Shown here in pieces: positions 1 to 5,810 of a stretch of 5,810 bases of DNA (positions are counted from its first letter, which is position 1; every line of letters starts with the position of its first letter). Under the pieces are notes generated by a model, which searched no databases, was not told where the DNA came from, and worked only from the letters and a program-made list of their open reading frames with translations. This DNA comes from an uncultured Flavobacteriales bacterium. Its GTDB lineage: Bacteria; Bacteroidota; Bacteroidia; Flavobacteriales; Crocinitomicaceae. The stretch lies in the NCBI GenBank assembly GCA_946479125.1, contig CAMLET010000232.1, positions 1-5,810 of the forward strand, given 5' to 3'. A program made the translations under genes and the position numbers.

Positions 1-788
1 AGATTGATTGTTTCAAACTTTTCAGTCATGAAATCAATAGCACTGAACGATTTGATCAATTTTACTCCAGATAGCGATTCGTCGATTGCTGAAGTGACAA
101 TTCCATTTTGTTCCTGACCTTGCTTGGCTGTTCGTTTTAAACTTTTCCCGATTCTGGAAATCACGAATGCGGAAATAGGCAATAAGATAAATGATATTAA
201 TGTGAGTTTTGGGCTTATGACTAAAAGTCCCGCAACCGCTGATAAAATTGCAAATGGTTCACGGAGAATCAATTCCAAAATAGCAATTACACCAATTTCT
301 ATTTCACCAACGTCACTGCTCATTCTGGCCATTAAATCACCTTTTCTCTCATTGGCATAGAAAGACATTGGTAGACGCAGAGCTTTACGGTAGAGTTTGT
401 TTTTTAAGTCACGAACAACGGCCATTCGCAATTGACTCTGATACCAGATAGCACAATATCTAAAAACATTCTTGAAGAAAAAGGCAATGAATACTGTGAC
501 ACAGACGAAAAGTAGAGCATCTTTCGGGTCTTTTTCCACCATTTCCTGCATAGTGTAATTATACACGTTAGCTATGTGTTTGAAAAACTCTATAAAACCT
601 CCGTGATAAACTGGTTTGGCAAGTTTGACCATTTCTTCCGTCTTTCCAAAAATCAATTGTAAAAATGGAATGAAAAGAATCAACGATAATAAGTTGAATA
701 CAACATAAAGTAAATTGAAGAAAATGGTAAGAAACGCTGGTCTTTTATAGGAAAACGTGTAGCGATATATTTCTTTCATTGATGCCAT
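1..788 (-). CDS. ABC exporter (MsbA-type), N-terminal membrane domain, partial
   Basis: This is the N-terminal 262 residues of a fused membrane/ATPase half-transporter that continues past the left edge, so Walker and signature motifs are not visible. It reads M-A-S-M-K-E-I-Y-R-Y from an ATG at 788-786; a second in-frame ATG at 779 is possible. Hydrophobic helices lie at about residues 18-47, 91-105, 165-191 and 195-211. Between them is the cytoplasmic extension typical of the type I exporter fold, with an RLPMSFY stretch at about 138-144 and ERKGDLMARMSSDVGEIE at 147-164, matching the family's conserved region. ESLSGVKLIKSF at 237-248 matches the conserved 'E.l.Gi..ik.f' segment. The family exports lipids (lipid A, phospholipids) or drugs across the inner membrane as dimers; the substrate here cannot be told from this part. 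The gene diverges from rbfA. The family call is firm; equivalence to MsbA is inference. Confidence 0.9.
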   Translation of the reverse strand, partial: MASMKEIYRYTFSYKRPAFLTIFFNLLYVVFNLLSLILFIPFLQLIFGKTEEMVKLAKPVYHGGFIEFFKHIANVYNYTMQEMVEKDPKDALLFVCVTVFIAFFFKNVFRYCAIWYQSQLRMAVVRDLKNKLYRKALRLPMSFYANERKGDLMARMSSDVGEIEIGVIAILELILREPFAILSAVAGLLVISPKLTLISFILLPISAFVISRIGKSLKRTAKQGQEQNGIVTSAIDESLSGVKLIKSFSAIDFMTEKFETIN

Positions 789-795
789 AGAACGA

Positions 796-830
796 CAAAG
801 TTAACAAAGACTCAAGACTAAAAGACAAAA
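796..830 (-). promoter_or_regulatory. Bacteroidota-type promoter of the ABC exporter gene
   Basis: On the minus strand a TAACTTTG element (796-803) matches the TAnnTTTG -7 consensus of the Bacteroidota primary sigma factor. A TTTTG (826-830) is a candidate -33 element, 22 nt upstream, slightly longer than the usual 19-21 nt. Only 7 nt separate the -7 element from the ATG at 788. Transcription would therefore start at or very near the start codon, predicting a leaderless or almost leaderless mRNA. The candidate -33 lies within the AAAAGAC repeat array. The -7 match is seen directly; function is inferred. Confidence 0.55.
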
Positions 831-936
831 GACCGCAAGGATTATCATCCTTACTTAAAGACAAAAGATGAAAGACGCATTTCACCTAAAATCAGATAAA
901 AGTCTAATGTCTTTAAGCGAAGCGGTCTTAAGTCTT
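804..936. repeat. Degenerate AAAAGAC heptamer array with inverted copy
   Basis: AGAC occurs on the plus strand at 808, 815, 823, 830, 859 and 873, with an AGAT variant at 866, so units are spaced 7-8 nt. The reverse complement GTCT occurs at 902, 909, 925 and 932, again 7 nt apart within each pair. A 12-bp direct repeat AAAGACAAAAGA is present at 821-832 and 857-868. The segment 822-836 is the inverse of 922-936 with 13 of 15 positions matching, including the perfect 8-mer AAGACCGC/GCGGTCTT. The array fills most of the 171-bp intergenic region between the divergent ABC exporter and rbfA genes. Similar short AGAC-rich intergenic repeats are, from memory, common in flavobacterial genomes; no function is assigned. 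Confidence 0.65.
837..852. repeat. Small perfect hairpin, 6-bp stem
   Basis: AAGGAT (837-842) and ATCCTT (847-852) form a perfect 6-bp stem with the 4-nt loop TATC, in the middle of the divergent intergenic region between the repeat clusters. There is no T-tract after it on either strand and no gene ends here, so it does not look like an intrinsic terminator. Its role is unknown and it may be chance. Confidence 0.35.
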
Positions 937-947
937 ATAGTGTTTAT

Positions 948-955
948 TACCTTTG
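948..955 (+). promoter_or_regulatory. Bacteroidota-type -7 promoter element of rbfA
   Basis: TACCTTTG at 948-955 is an exact match to the TAnnTTTG -7 consensus, followed by CATC and then the rbfA ATG at 960. No clear TTG -33 element is seen about 19-21 nt upstream, where the GTCT repeats lie. With only 4 nt between the element and the ATG, transcription would begin at or next to the start codon, predicting a leaderless message. The absence of any Shine-Dalgarno sequence before rbfA agrees with this. Confidence 0.6.
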
Positions 956-959
956 CATC

Positions 960-1295
960 ATGGGTTCAATTCGTCAGAATAGAGTAGAAGGCGTAATTCA
1001 AGAAGAATTAGCGGTTTTTTTTCAGCGTAATGCAAGCGAAATTTGTTTGGGAGCAATGGTTTCTGTAACGGTGGTTCGTGTATCTGCTGATTTAGGTATT
1101 GCAAGAGTTTATATTAGTGTTTTTGCTGGTCCGGATAAAAAATTGGTTTTGAAAAGTATTCAGGATAACGCACGAAAAATTAGAGGTGAAGTAGGAAAAC
1201 GCTTGAAAAATATGCACAAGATTCCTGAGCTTTCTTTTTACATTGATGATTCTCTTGATTATGCAGAAGAGATCAATAATCTTCTAAAAGATTAA
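960..1295 (+). CDS. rbfA: 30S ribosome-binding factor A
   Basis: A 111-residue protein with the single KH-type RNA-binding fold of RbfA. It binds the immature small subunit near the 16S rRNA 5' region and helps in late 30S maturation and cold adaptation. Seen in the sequence: the N-terminal helix SIRQNRVEGVIQEELAVFF (3-21) equivalent to the family's 'R..rv...i...l', the central strand VSADLGIARVYISVF (41-55) corresponding to the signature 'vs.Dl..A.Vy.s', a helix rich in Arg/Lys (about 62-86), and the C-terminal IPELSFYIDDSLDYAEEINNLL (88-109) matching 'P.l.F..D.s.....i..ll'. The ATG at 960 is chosen because the family homology begins at once after it. It is slightly short compared with many flavobacterial RbfA proteins of about 120-130 residues. 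Its last 5 nt overlap the proposed start of the following permease gene, suggesting translational coupling. Confidence 0.93.
   Translation: MGSIRQNRVEGVIQEELAVFFQRNASEICLGAMVSVTVVRVSADLGIARVYISVFAGPDKKLVLKSIQDNARKIRGEVGKRLKNMHKIPELSFYIDDSLDYAEEINNLLKD
1291..1295 (+). promoter_or_regulatory. ATTAA overlap: AUU start codon fused to rbfA UAA stop
   Basis: The proposed permease start ATT (1291-1293) shares its third base with the first base of the rbfA stop TAA (1293-1295). The arrangement resembles the common ATGA start/stop overlap used for termination-reinitiation. No Shine-Dalgarno sequence precedes it. The GGAGG at 1316-1320 lies downstream of this start and 30 nt before the next candidate, TTG at 1351, too far to serve that codon. 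AUU starts are rare (E. coli infC is the known case) and are discriminated against by IF3. Confidence 0.5.
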
Positions 1296-2505
1296 TCTTC
1301 CTTTTTTCATATCGCGGAGGTATTTAAAGTACACAAGTAAACAACGCAGTTTGGTGCGCTGGATTACTGGTGTATCTGTTGTTGGTATTGCCATAATCAC
1401 AGCTGCGTTGGTTGTTTTGGTTGCAGCTTTTAACGGAATCGAACATGTTGTTGCTGATCTTTATTCAGATTACGATGCTGCAATTACCATTCGTTCGGCA
1501 GAAGGAAAAACCTTTAATGAAAACACTATTTCTCTTAAGAAATTAAATGCGCTAAATGGTGTAGAGTCAACTTCACGTGCGGTGGAGGAAATTGTAGTAC
1601 TGAAACGCGAAAAAAAATGGGTGAATGCCCACATGATTGGTGTTGATTCTAATTATTTGGCGGCATGTAAAATAGACAGTCACATTATTGAAGGAAAAGG
1701 GAAATTCAAACTTGGAACTGAAGAATGTGGAATTATTGGTGCTACACTGCTTGACAAACTGGAAGGTTATATTTCTGAATTGAATGGCGGACAAGAATTA
1801 ATGATCTACACTCCATTGAGAGATGCTCCAATGGTTTTTCATAAAAGTCCATTTAAGTTAACTCCTCTTTGGATAAGTGGAAAAATGAACTACAATCGCG
1901 AGGTGAATGAGAGTGAACTTCTTGTTCCTTTGGAATTTGCGCGTGGACAATTGGATTACGATTCGGCGATTACAGCCGTTTACGTTTCCCTTAAACCAAA
2001 TACCGATCCTGAAGAAATCAGAGATAACATAAAAAGTGTTGTAGGTTCTAAATTCGTTGTGAAAACAGCGGGAGAAAAGAATGAATTGATCTTCAAAACG
2101 GCAAAAACGGAGAAAAAGATTCTCATTTTCATTCTTGGATTCATTTTCGTTCTCGCTGCGTTCAACCTTATTGCTTCGTTGAATATGTTGTACAACGAGA
2201 AATCGGAAAACCTACAAACGCTTTATAGAATTGGTATGACCCAGAAATCGATCTTCAAGATCTTTTTTTATGAAGGTTTGTTGATTTCAGGAAGAGGAAT
2301 CTTTTGGGGTTTACTGATTGGTGTTGGAATATGTCTGCTTCAAATCAATTTCGGCTTGTTGGAAATGCCTAACGCAATGGGAAAAGCTTTTCCAATTTCA
2401 TTCAATGTTTCGGATGGAATTATGATTGTGAGTCTGGTTTCAGTATTGAGTTTACTAACTTCCTTTTTGCCTGTTTGGTTTTTGGTTTACCGTTCAAACA
2501 GGTAG
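1291..2505 (+). CDS. LolC/LolE-type (FtsX-like) ABC transporter permease, probable AUU start
   Basis: A 404-residue permease of the lipoprotein-releasing type, which with a LolD-like ATPase (not in the window) extracts lipoproteins or other substrates from the inner membrane. Membrane segments lie at about residues 24-47, 277-302, 331-352 and 376-400, with a large extracytoplasmic domain (about 52-270) between the first two, the standard four-helix type VII layout. The family N-terminus NLPFFISRRYL (2-12) and the motif after it, ending in FNGIE (47-51), are present. The first conventional start, TTG at 1351, would delete 20 conserved residues including the RRY motif. No ATG, GTG or TTG exists between it and the in-frame stop at 1285, so ATT at 1291, overlapping the rbfA stop, is the best start. 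The C-terminus ends abruptly after the last helix (VYRSNR). Family is certain; the lipoprotein substrate is inferred, since Bacteroidota carry several such permeases. Confidence 0.85.
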   Translation: MNLPFFISRRYLKYTSKQRSLVRWITGVSVVGIAIITAALVVLVAAFNGIEHVVADLYSDYDAAITIRSAEGKTFNENTISLKKLNALNGVESTSRAVEEIVVLKREKKWVNAHMIGVDSNYLAACKIDSHIIEGKGKFKLGTEECGIIGATLLDKLEGYISELNGGQELMIYTPLRDAPMVFHKSPFKLTPLWISGKMNYNREVNESELLVPLEFARGQLDYDSAITAVYVSLKPNTDPEEIRDNIKSVVGSKFVVKTAGEKNELIFKTAKTEKKILIFILGFIFVLAAFNLIASLNMLYNEKSENLQTLYRIGMTQKSIFKIFFYEGLLISGRGIFWGLLIGVGICLLQINFGLLEMPNAMGKAFPISFNVSDGIMIVSLVSVLSLLTSFLPVWFLVYRSNR

Positions 2506-2511
2506 TTTGAA
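2493..2511. repeat. 7-bp inverted repeat over the convergent gene ends
   Basis: TTCAAAC (2493-2499) and GTTTGAA (2505-2511) form a perfect 7-bp stem with the 5-nt loop AGGTA. The structure contains the permease stop TAG (2503-2505) and the phosphatase stop TGA (minus strand, 2496-2494). It has only two G-C pairs and no T-tract follows on either strand, so it is at best a weak bidirectional 3'-end element. No better terminator is visible between the two convergent genes. Confidence 0.35.
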
Positions 2512-5500
2512 ATTTCGCAATCCAATTACGGTGATGTCGTCATTTTGATCATGACCTTCCGACCAGTTTCTAAGGGTGTTTTCGAAGTATTTCTTTTGCA
2601 GAACCAAACTTTCCGGATGTATTTTCTCCACGAATTCTACCAGGCGACTGCTTCCGAATTTTTTACCCGCCAAAGCACCAGATTGTTTCTTATAACCATC
2701 AGTAAGTAAATACAACGTATCATCCGTTTTCAGCTGCAGTACAAGTTTTTCAACCATGCCTTTGTCATTGTTAATGGTGTTTCTGTAATGTTGAACTGTG
2801 GTTTCAGAAGTATGAATCAATCCAACGCCGTTACTTGCTACAGAAACGGAATCTCCTTCAAAAACAAGAACCAATAAATCCATTTCACGATGCATTTTTT
2901 CGGAAGATTTGATCTTCAAGGCTTTTTGAATTTCATCTCCCATAGTATTGATAATAACATCAGCATCACAGATTCGACGTTCCAGTACAATTTGGTTCAA
3001 CAAGTTGTAACCCAGAATGGTTAAGAATGCACCGCTTATTCCGTGTCCGCTGCAATCTGCCAGTGTAACAATTACTTTATTGTCAACCTTTTCAATCCAA
3101 TAGAAATCGCCACTTACAATGTCTTTTGGTTTAAAGAAGATGAATGATTCTGCAAAATTGTTCTGAAAAGAATCTAAACCTGGAAGTAAGTTGGATTGAA
3201 TGCGTTTTGCAGATTTGATACTTTGAGCAATCTCCTTGTTTTGTTGTTCCATCAACAGGTCATTCGCACGTTTTTCTGTAATATCTCTCGCCAATACCAT
3301 GAATCCGGAAACACGATCTCTGCTTCCTGGCTCAAATACAAGTGTTAGGTTTTGTCCAAGCCAAAAAATCTTCCCGGCTTTGTTTCGAATCGGATATTCG
3401 AGGTAGCTATATTTATTTCGGTTTTTGAATTGCTCAGAATAAAAATCCTGAACAAATTTCTGATATTCGGGTACAATCAATTTCAATGAATCTGTACCGA
3501 TCAATGATTCTTCTCTGTATCCTAAAAGCTTTTTGGTAAACTCATTTACAAATAAGAAGTGACCGTTAATATCTGTATTGAATATCAAATCTTTTGCGTT
3601 CTCAACAAGTGATTCGTAGTTGTTACTGATCAATAGTTTCTCGGTAATATCCTGCCCCATGATCACTTTCGTTTCCTGAGAAAGTTCTTTACATGCCCAT
3701 TCTACCCAAATGAGTTTACCGTCTTTACTGAGCATCGGCATATTAATGCTCTTACCGTCCACAAAAAGCTCAGTAAGTTTTGATTCGCGCAGTTCTTCGT
3801 CAACAACAATATCGTTGAAAATGGAAGTGGGTTTTCCCGTAATGAATTCACTTTCGAAAGCGAAGTAATTGCTAATGTTTTCGGAACAGTAAGTGATGAT
3901 ATTGTTTTCATCAAACGAAATGGAAATCACATTTCCTCTATTGATAATTCCGTTTACAAAAATGAGTTTGTCAAGTGAATCGAGTCGAACAAAACTGAAA
4001 ATAACAACTAGTGCCGACGAAATCACAACGGCAATAATGAAAAGCAGTTCGTTGTATATCGTCTCATTCAGAACTATGATCAAACAAACACTGATTACTA
4101 ACTGTGCAACACTTGTGAAAATGACAATTCGAATTCTACTGAATAGGAAAGGCATTACAGATGTAAGAATACACAGCTGAATAACGGGATAAGGATGTAA
4201 ATTGGAATCGTAAATGGAATAGAACGAACTCAGAATCACAATACTATATGTTCCGTAGGCTGCGAACATGATTAATGGAAGTAAACGGATCTTTTCGATT
4301 GCGAATTTTGAAATGAAATAGAGTGTGAGTATCGCTCCGGATTGGATGAAAATGATCACAGAATCTACAACAAAGTCGCTTTGAACGGTATTGATAATTA
4401 GTGGGAGAATAATAGAGGCTACAAAGCAGAAGAAAATCAATTTAGGGATCAATCGTGTATCCAGTGTTAAGATTTTCGTGTCAATGGTTTTGTTCGACTT
4501 GAAATTCTTAGACCATTCCAAAAATGCCAAATTCAGAATTCCGAGCAGGATTACTATCAAAACCAGGAACCATTTGTTTTTGTACAGTGGTAATCGGATT
4601 TGAATCTTTTCCGTAGCTATTGGAGAAAAGTGAATTCCATCATAAGTTGCTCTAACTTGTAAAACATAGTCGCCATCCGATAATTCCGGAAGTGAGATTT
4701 CGCTCACCTTTGTTAGATCCGACCATTTATTGGAATAGCCCAAAATCCTATAGGAGTAGGAAATACCTTTGGACTTAGGCAGAATGCATGAGAAGGAATA
4801 AACTTCTAGCTTATGTGAGTTATATATGGACGATGGATTGTCTTCGTAGGGTTTAGAAATAATGGGTTTTGGAGGAACCGGAAAATGTTCTAATATGGAT
4901 GAATTGATTTCAAACAATCCTTCGATGGTTCCAACGTAAATGCGCTGATCGTCCTGATAGGAAGAGCGCATGTTGGTTTCATACCCTTCAAATCCTTCAA
5001 AGTGCGAGTAGTTGTGTTGATTCAGTACGTTTCCTTCTGCGTCAACTTTTATGACATTGATTCCTTTGTTGGTTCCAATCAGTAAGTTTCCGTACTGGTC
5101 TGTATTTAAGGTGTAAAGCAAAGTGCTTTCCAGTTTCTTTTTATCGGATATGACTACATAATTCTCACTTTTCGTAATTCCGACTATAGCTTTATCGAGT
5201 GTAAACCAGAGCGTTCCAAATTTGTCTTTAATGGAATTACCACAGTAACTTCCGTATTGACTGAAACGGGATAATTGAGTAAATTTCTCTTTGTTTTTAT
5301 CGAAGACCCAAATACCGTAGTTACTTCCGAGGTAGACTTTTTTTTCGGTAAAATCTTTTTGACCATTATAGAAATACTTAGGGAAATTGACCGAAATTCC
5401 AGAATAATGCCATGACTTCTTTGTTTTTGGGTTGTATCTGCACAAACTTTCACCAAATGCAGAATACCAGAATTCTTCTCCATCGAAATAGATCATGGAG

Positions 5501-5810
5501 CACGATTTTCCATTTACATAAGGAAAGTTTGCGTTAACAAGGGTTTGCCCTTTTAATTGATAAATTCCTTTTTCGGTTGCCAGGTAAACGGCGTCTTTTG
5601 TTTCTGCAACACCAAAGGCGCGCATATTAATGTTTTTAAAAGGCATTTCACCGGTGATGGATCCAATGTAGAGTCCTTTTCTGAAGGTGGAAATTAAATC
5701 GGTATTGGTTGATTTAACGTGATAAATGGTTCCAATTCCGTATGCGTTGATTTGATTTAATGAAGCAACTTTGGTAAACGGTTCTTTGGTTATTTTAATA
5801 ACGCCACCTG
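2494..5810 (-). CDS. Propeller-Y_Y_Y-7TM-PAS-PAS-SpoIIE sensor phosphatase, N-terminally partial
   Basis: A transmembrane sensor ending in a PP2C-type Ser/Thr phosphatase; 1104 residues are visible and the frame stays open through the right edge. Numbering from the Met codon at 5646-5644 (54 residues precede it): Reg_prop beta-propeller repeats up to about 250 (KVYLGSNYGIWVFD, GNLLIGTNKGINVI, RIYVGTIEGLFEI); Y_Y_Y Ig-like domain about 283-352 (YSYRILGYSNKW, DGDYVLQVRA); a membrane helix at 359-376; six more hydrophobic helices within 399-553; PAS domains about 571-671 and 681-792, each ending in DITEK; a coiled coil at 793-822; SpoIIE domain about 826-1045. Metal-binding Asp residues are all present: GDFYW (D847), ADCSGHG (D864), TDGY (D983), NDDIT (D1036/D1037). 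An odd number of helices puts the propeller outside and the phosphatase in the cytoplasm. Targets of such domains are usually phosphorylated STAS anti-anti-sigma proteins; none is nearby. Met 5646 is not the true start because propeller repeats continue upstream. Confidence 0.92.
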   Translation of the reverse strand, partial: GGVIKITKEPFTKVASLNQINAYGIGTIYHVKSTNTDLISTFRKGLYIGSITGEMPFKNINMRAFGVAETKDAVYLATEKGIYQLKGQTLVNANFPYVNGKSCSMIYFDGEEFWYSAFGESLCRYNPKTKKSWHYSGISVNFPKYFYNGQKDFTEKKVYLGSNYGIWVFDKNKEKFTQLSRFSQYGSYCGNSIKDKFGTLWFTLDKAIVGITKSENYVVISDKKKLESTLLYTLNTDQYGNLLIGTNKGINVIKVDAEGNVLNQHNYSHFEGFEGYETNMRSSYQDDQRIYVGTIEGLFEINSSILEHFPVPPKPIISKPYEDNPSSIYNSHKLEVYSFSCILPKSKGISYSYRILGYSNKWSDLTKVSEISLPELSDGDYVLQVRATYDGIHFSPIATEKIQIRLPLYKNKWFLVLIVILLGILNLAFLEWSKNFKSNKTIDTKILTLDTRLIPKLIFFCFVASIILPLIINTVQSDFVVDSVIIFIQSGAILTLYFISKFAIEKIRLLPLIMFAAYGTYSIVILSSFYSIYDSNLHPYPVIQLCILTSVMPFLFSRIRIVIFTSVAQLVISVCLIIVLNETIYNELLFIIAVVISSALVVIFSFVRLDSLDKLIFVNGIINRGNVISISFDENNIITYCSENISNYFAFESEFITGKPTSIFNDIVVDEELRESKLTELFVDGKSINMPMLSKDGKLIWVEWACKELSQETKVIMGQDITEKLLISNNYESLVENAKDLIFNTDINGHFLFVNEFTKKLLGYREESLIGTDSLKLIVPEYQKFVQDFYSEQFKNRNKYSYLEYPIRNKAGKIFWLGQNLTLVFEPGSRDRVSGFMVLARDITEKRANDLLMEQQNKEIAQSIKSAKRIQSNLLPGLDSFQNNFAESFIFFKPKDIVSGDFYWIEKVDNKVIVTLADCSGHGISGAFLTILGYNLLNQIVLERRICDADVIINTMGDEIQKALKIKSSEKMHREMDLLVLVFEGDSVSVASNGVGLIHTSETTVQHYRNTINNDKGMVEKLVLQLKTDDTLYLLTDGYKKQSGALAGKKFGSSRLVEFVEKIHPESLVLQKKYFENTLRNWSEGHDQNDDITVIGLRNFKLPV

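Noticed and set aside
124..360. Plus-strand open frame of 78 codons
   Set aside because: It is antisense to the conserved membrane domain of the ABC exporter and shows no recognisable protein family features.
837..852. Intrinsic terminator
   Set aside because: The hairpin has a 6-bp stem without a T-tract, and it sits between two divergent gene starts where no transcript is expected to end.
804..936. CRISPR array
   Set aside because: The repeat unit is only about 7 nt and degenerate, it occurs in both orientations, and there are no unique spacers of regular length.
1281..1300. Programmed frameshift joining rbfA and the permease into one protein
   Set aside because: The frames differ by +1 and CTAAAAG is not a convincing +1 slippery site. 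RbfA is complete at 1295, and a start/stop overlap explains the junction more simply.
1316..1353. GGAGG at 1316-1320 as the ribosome binding site for a permease start at TTG 1351
   Set aside because: The spacing of 30 nt is far too long, and the bases encode the conserved Arg-Arg pair of the family N-terminus (CGG AGG).
3893..4603. Plus-strand open frames at 3893-4180 and 4391-4603
   Set aside because: Both lie opposite the membrane-helix and linker region of the sensor phosphatase. Hydrophobic codon bias on one strand easily leaves open antisense frames.
5644..5646. ATG at 5646 as the true start of the sensor phosphatase
   Set aside because: The frame is open through 5810 and propeller-like sequence (GLYIGSITGEM, AYGIGTIYHV) continues directly upstream, so the gene is cut by the window edge.

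Overview
The window looks like a chromosomal segment from an AT-rich member of the Bacteroidota, most likely Flavobacteriales (a Fluviicola/Crocinitomicaceae-like lineage is possible but not proven). The evidence is the TAnnTTTG-type -7 promoter elements directly in front of start codons, the lack of Shine-Dalgarno sequences, the RbfA and LolC/FtsX-type sequences, and a propeller/triple-tyrosine sensor protein of a kind typical of this phylum.

Layout: (1) 1-788, minus strand: N-terminal 262 residues of an MsbA-type ABC exporter, cut by the left edge. (2) 789-959: a 171-bp divergent intergenic region holding two promoter-like -7 elements, a degenerate AAAAGAC heptamer array with an inverted counterpart, and a small hairpin. 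(3) 960-1295, plus strand: rbfA, a 30S maturation factor. (4) 1291-2505, plus strand: a LolC/LolE-type (FtsX-like) ABC permease. Its conserved N-terminus can only be recovered by starting at an ATT codon that overlaps the rbfA stop (ATTAA). (5) 2494-5810, minus strand: a very large sensor phosphatase, open through the right edge. It has a Reg_prop beta-propeller, a Y_Y_Y domain, seven predicted membrane helices, two PAS domains, a coiled coil and an intact SpoIIE/PP2C phosphatase domain.

How the parts fit: rbfA and the permease form a tightly overlapping, probably translationally coupled pair. The ABC exporter is divergently transcribed from the shared repeat-rich promoter region. The sensor phosphatase converges on the permease, with the two coding regions overlapping by 12 bp inside a 7-bp inverted repeat. 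Its architecture suggests direct transmembrane signalling from an extracytoplasmic ligand to a cytoplasmic Ser/Thr phosphatase. No partner anti-sigma or STAS protein, ABC ATPase (LolD-like) or histidine kinase is visible in the window.

The points most worth checking are the AUU start with its shared stop-codon base, the domain architecture of the phosphatase, and the heptamer array that lies inside the spacing of the divergent promoters.
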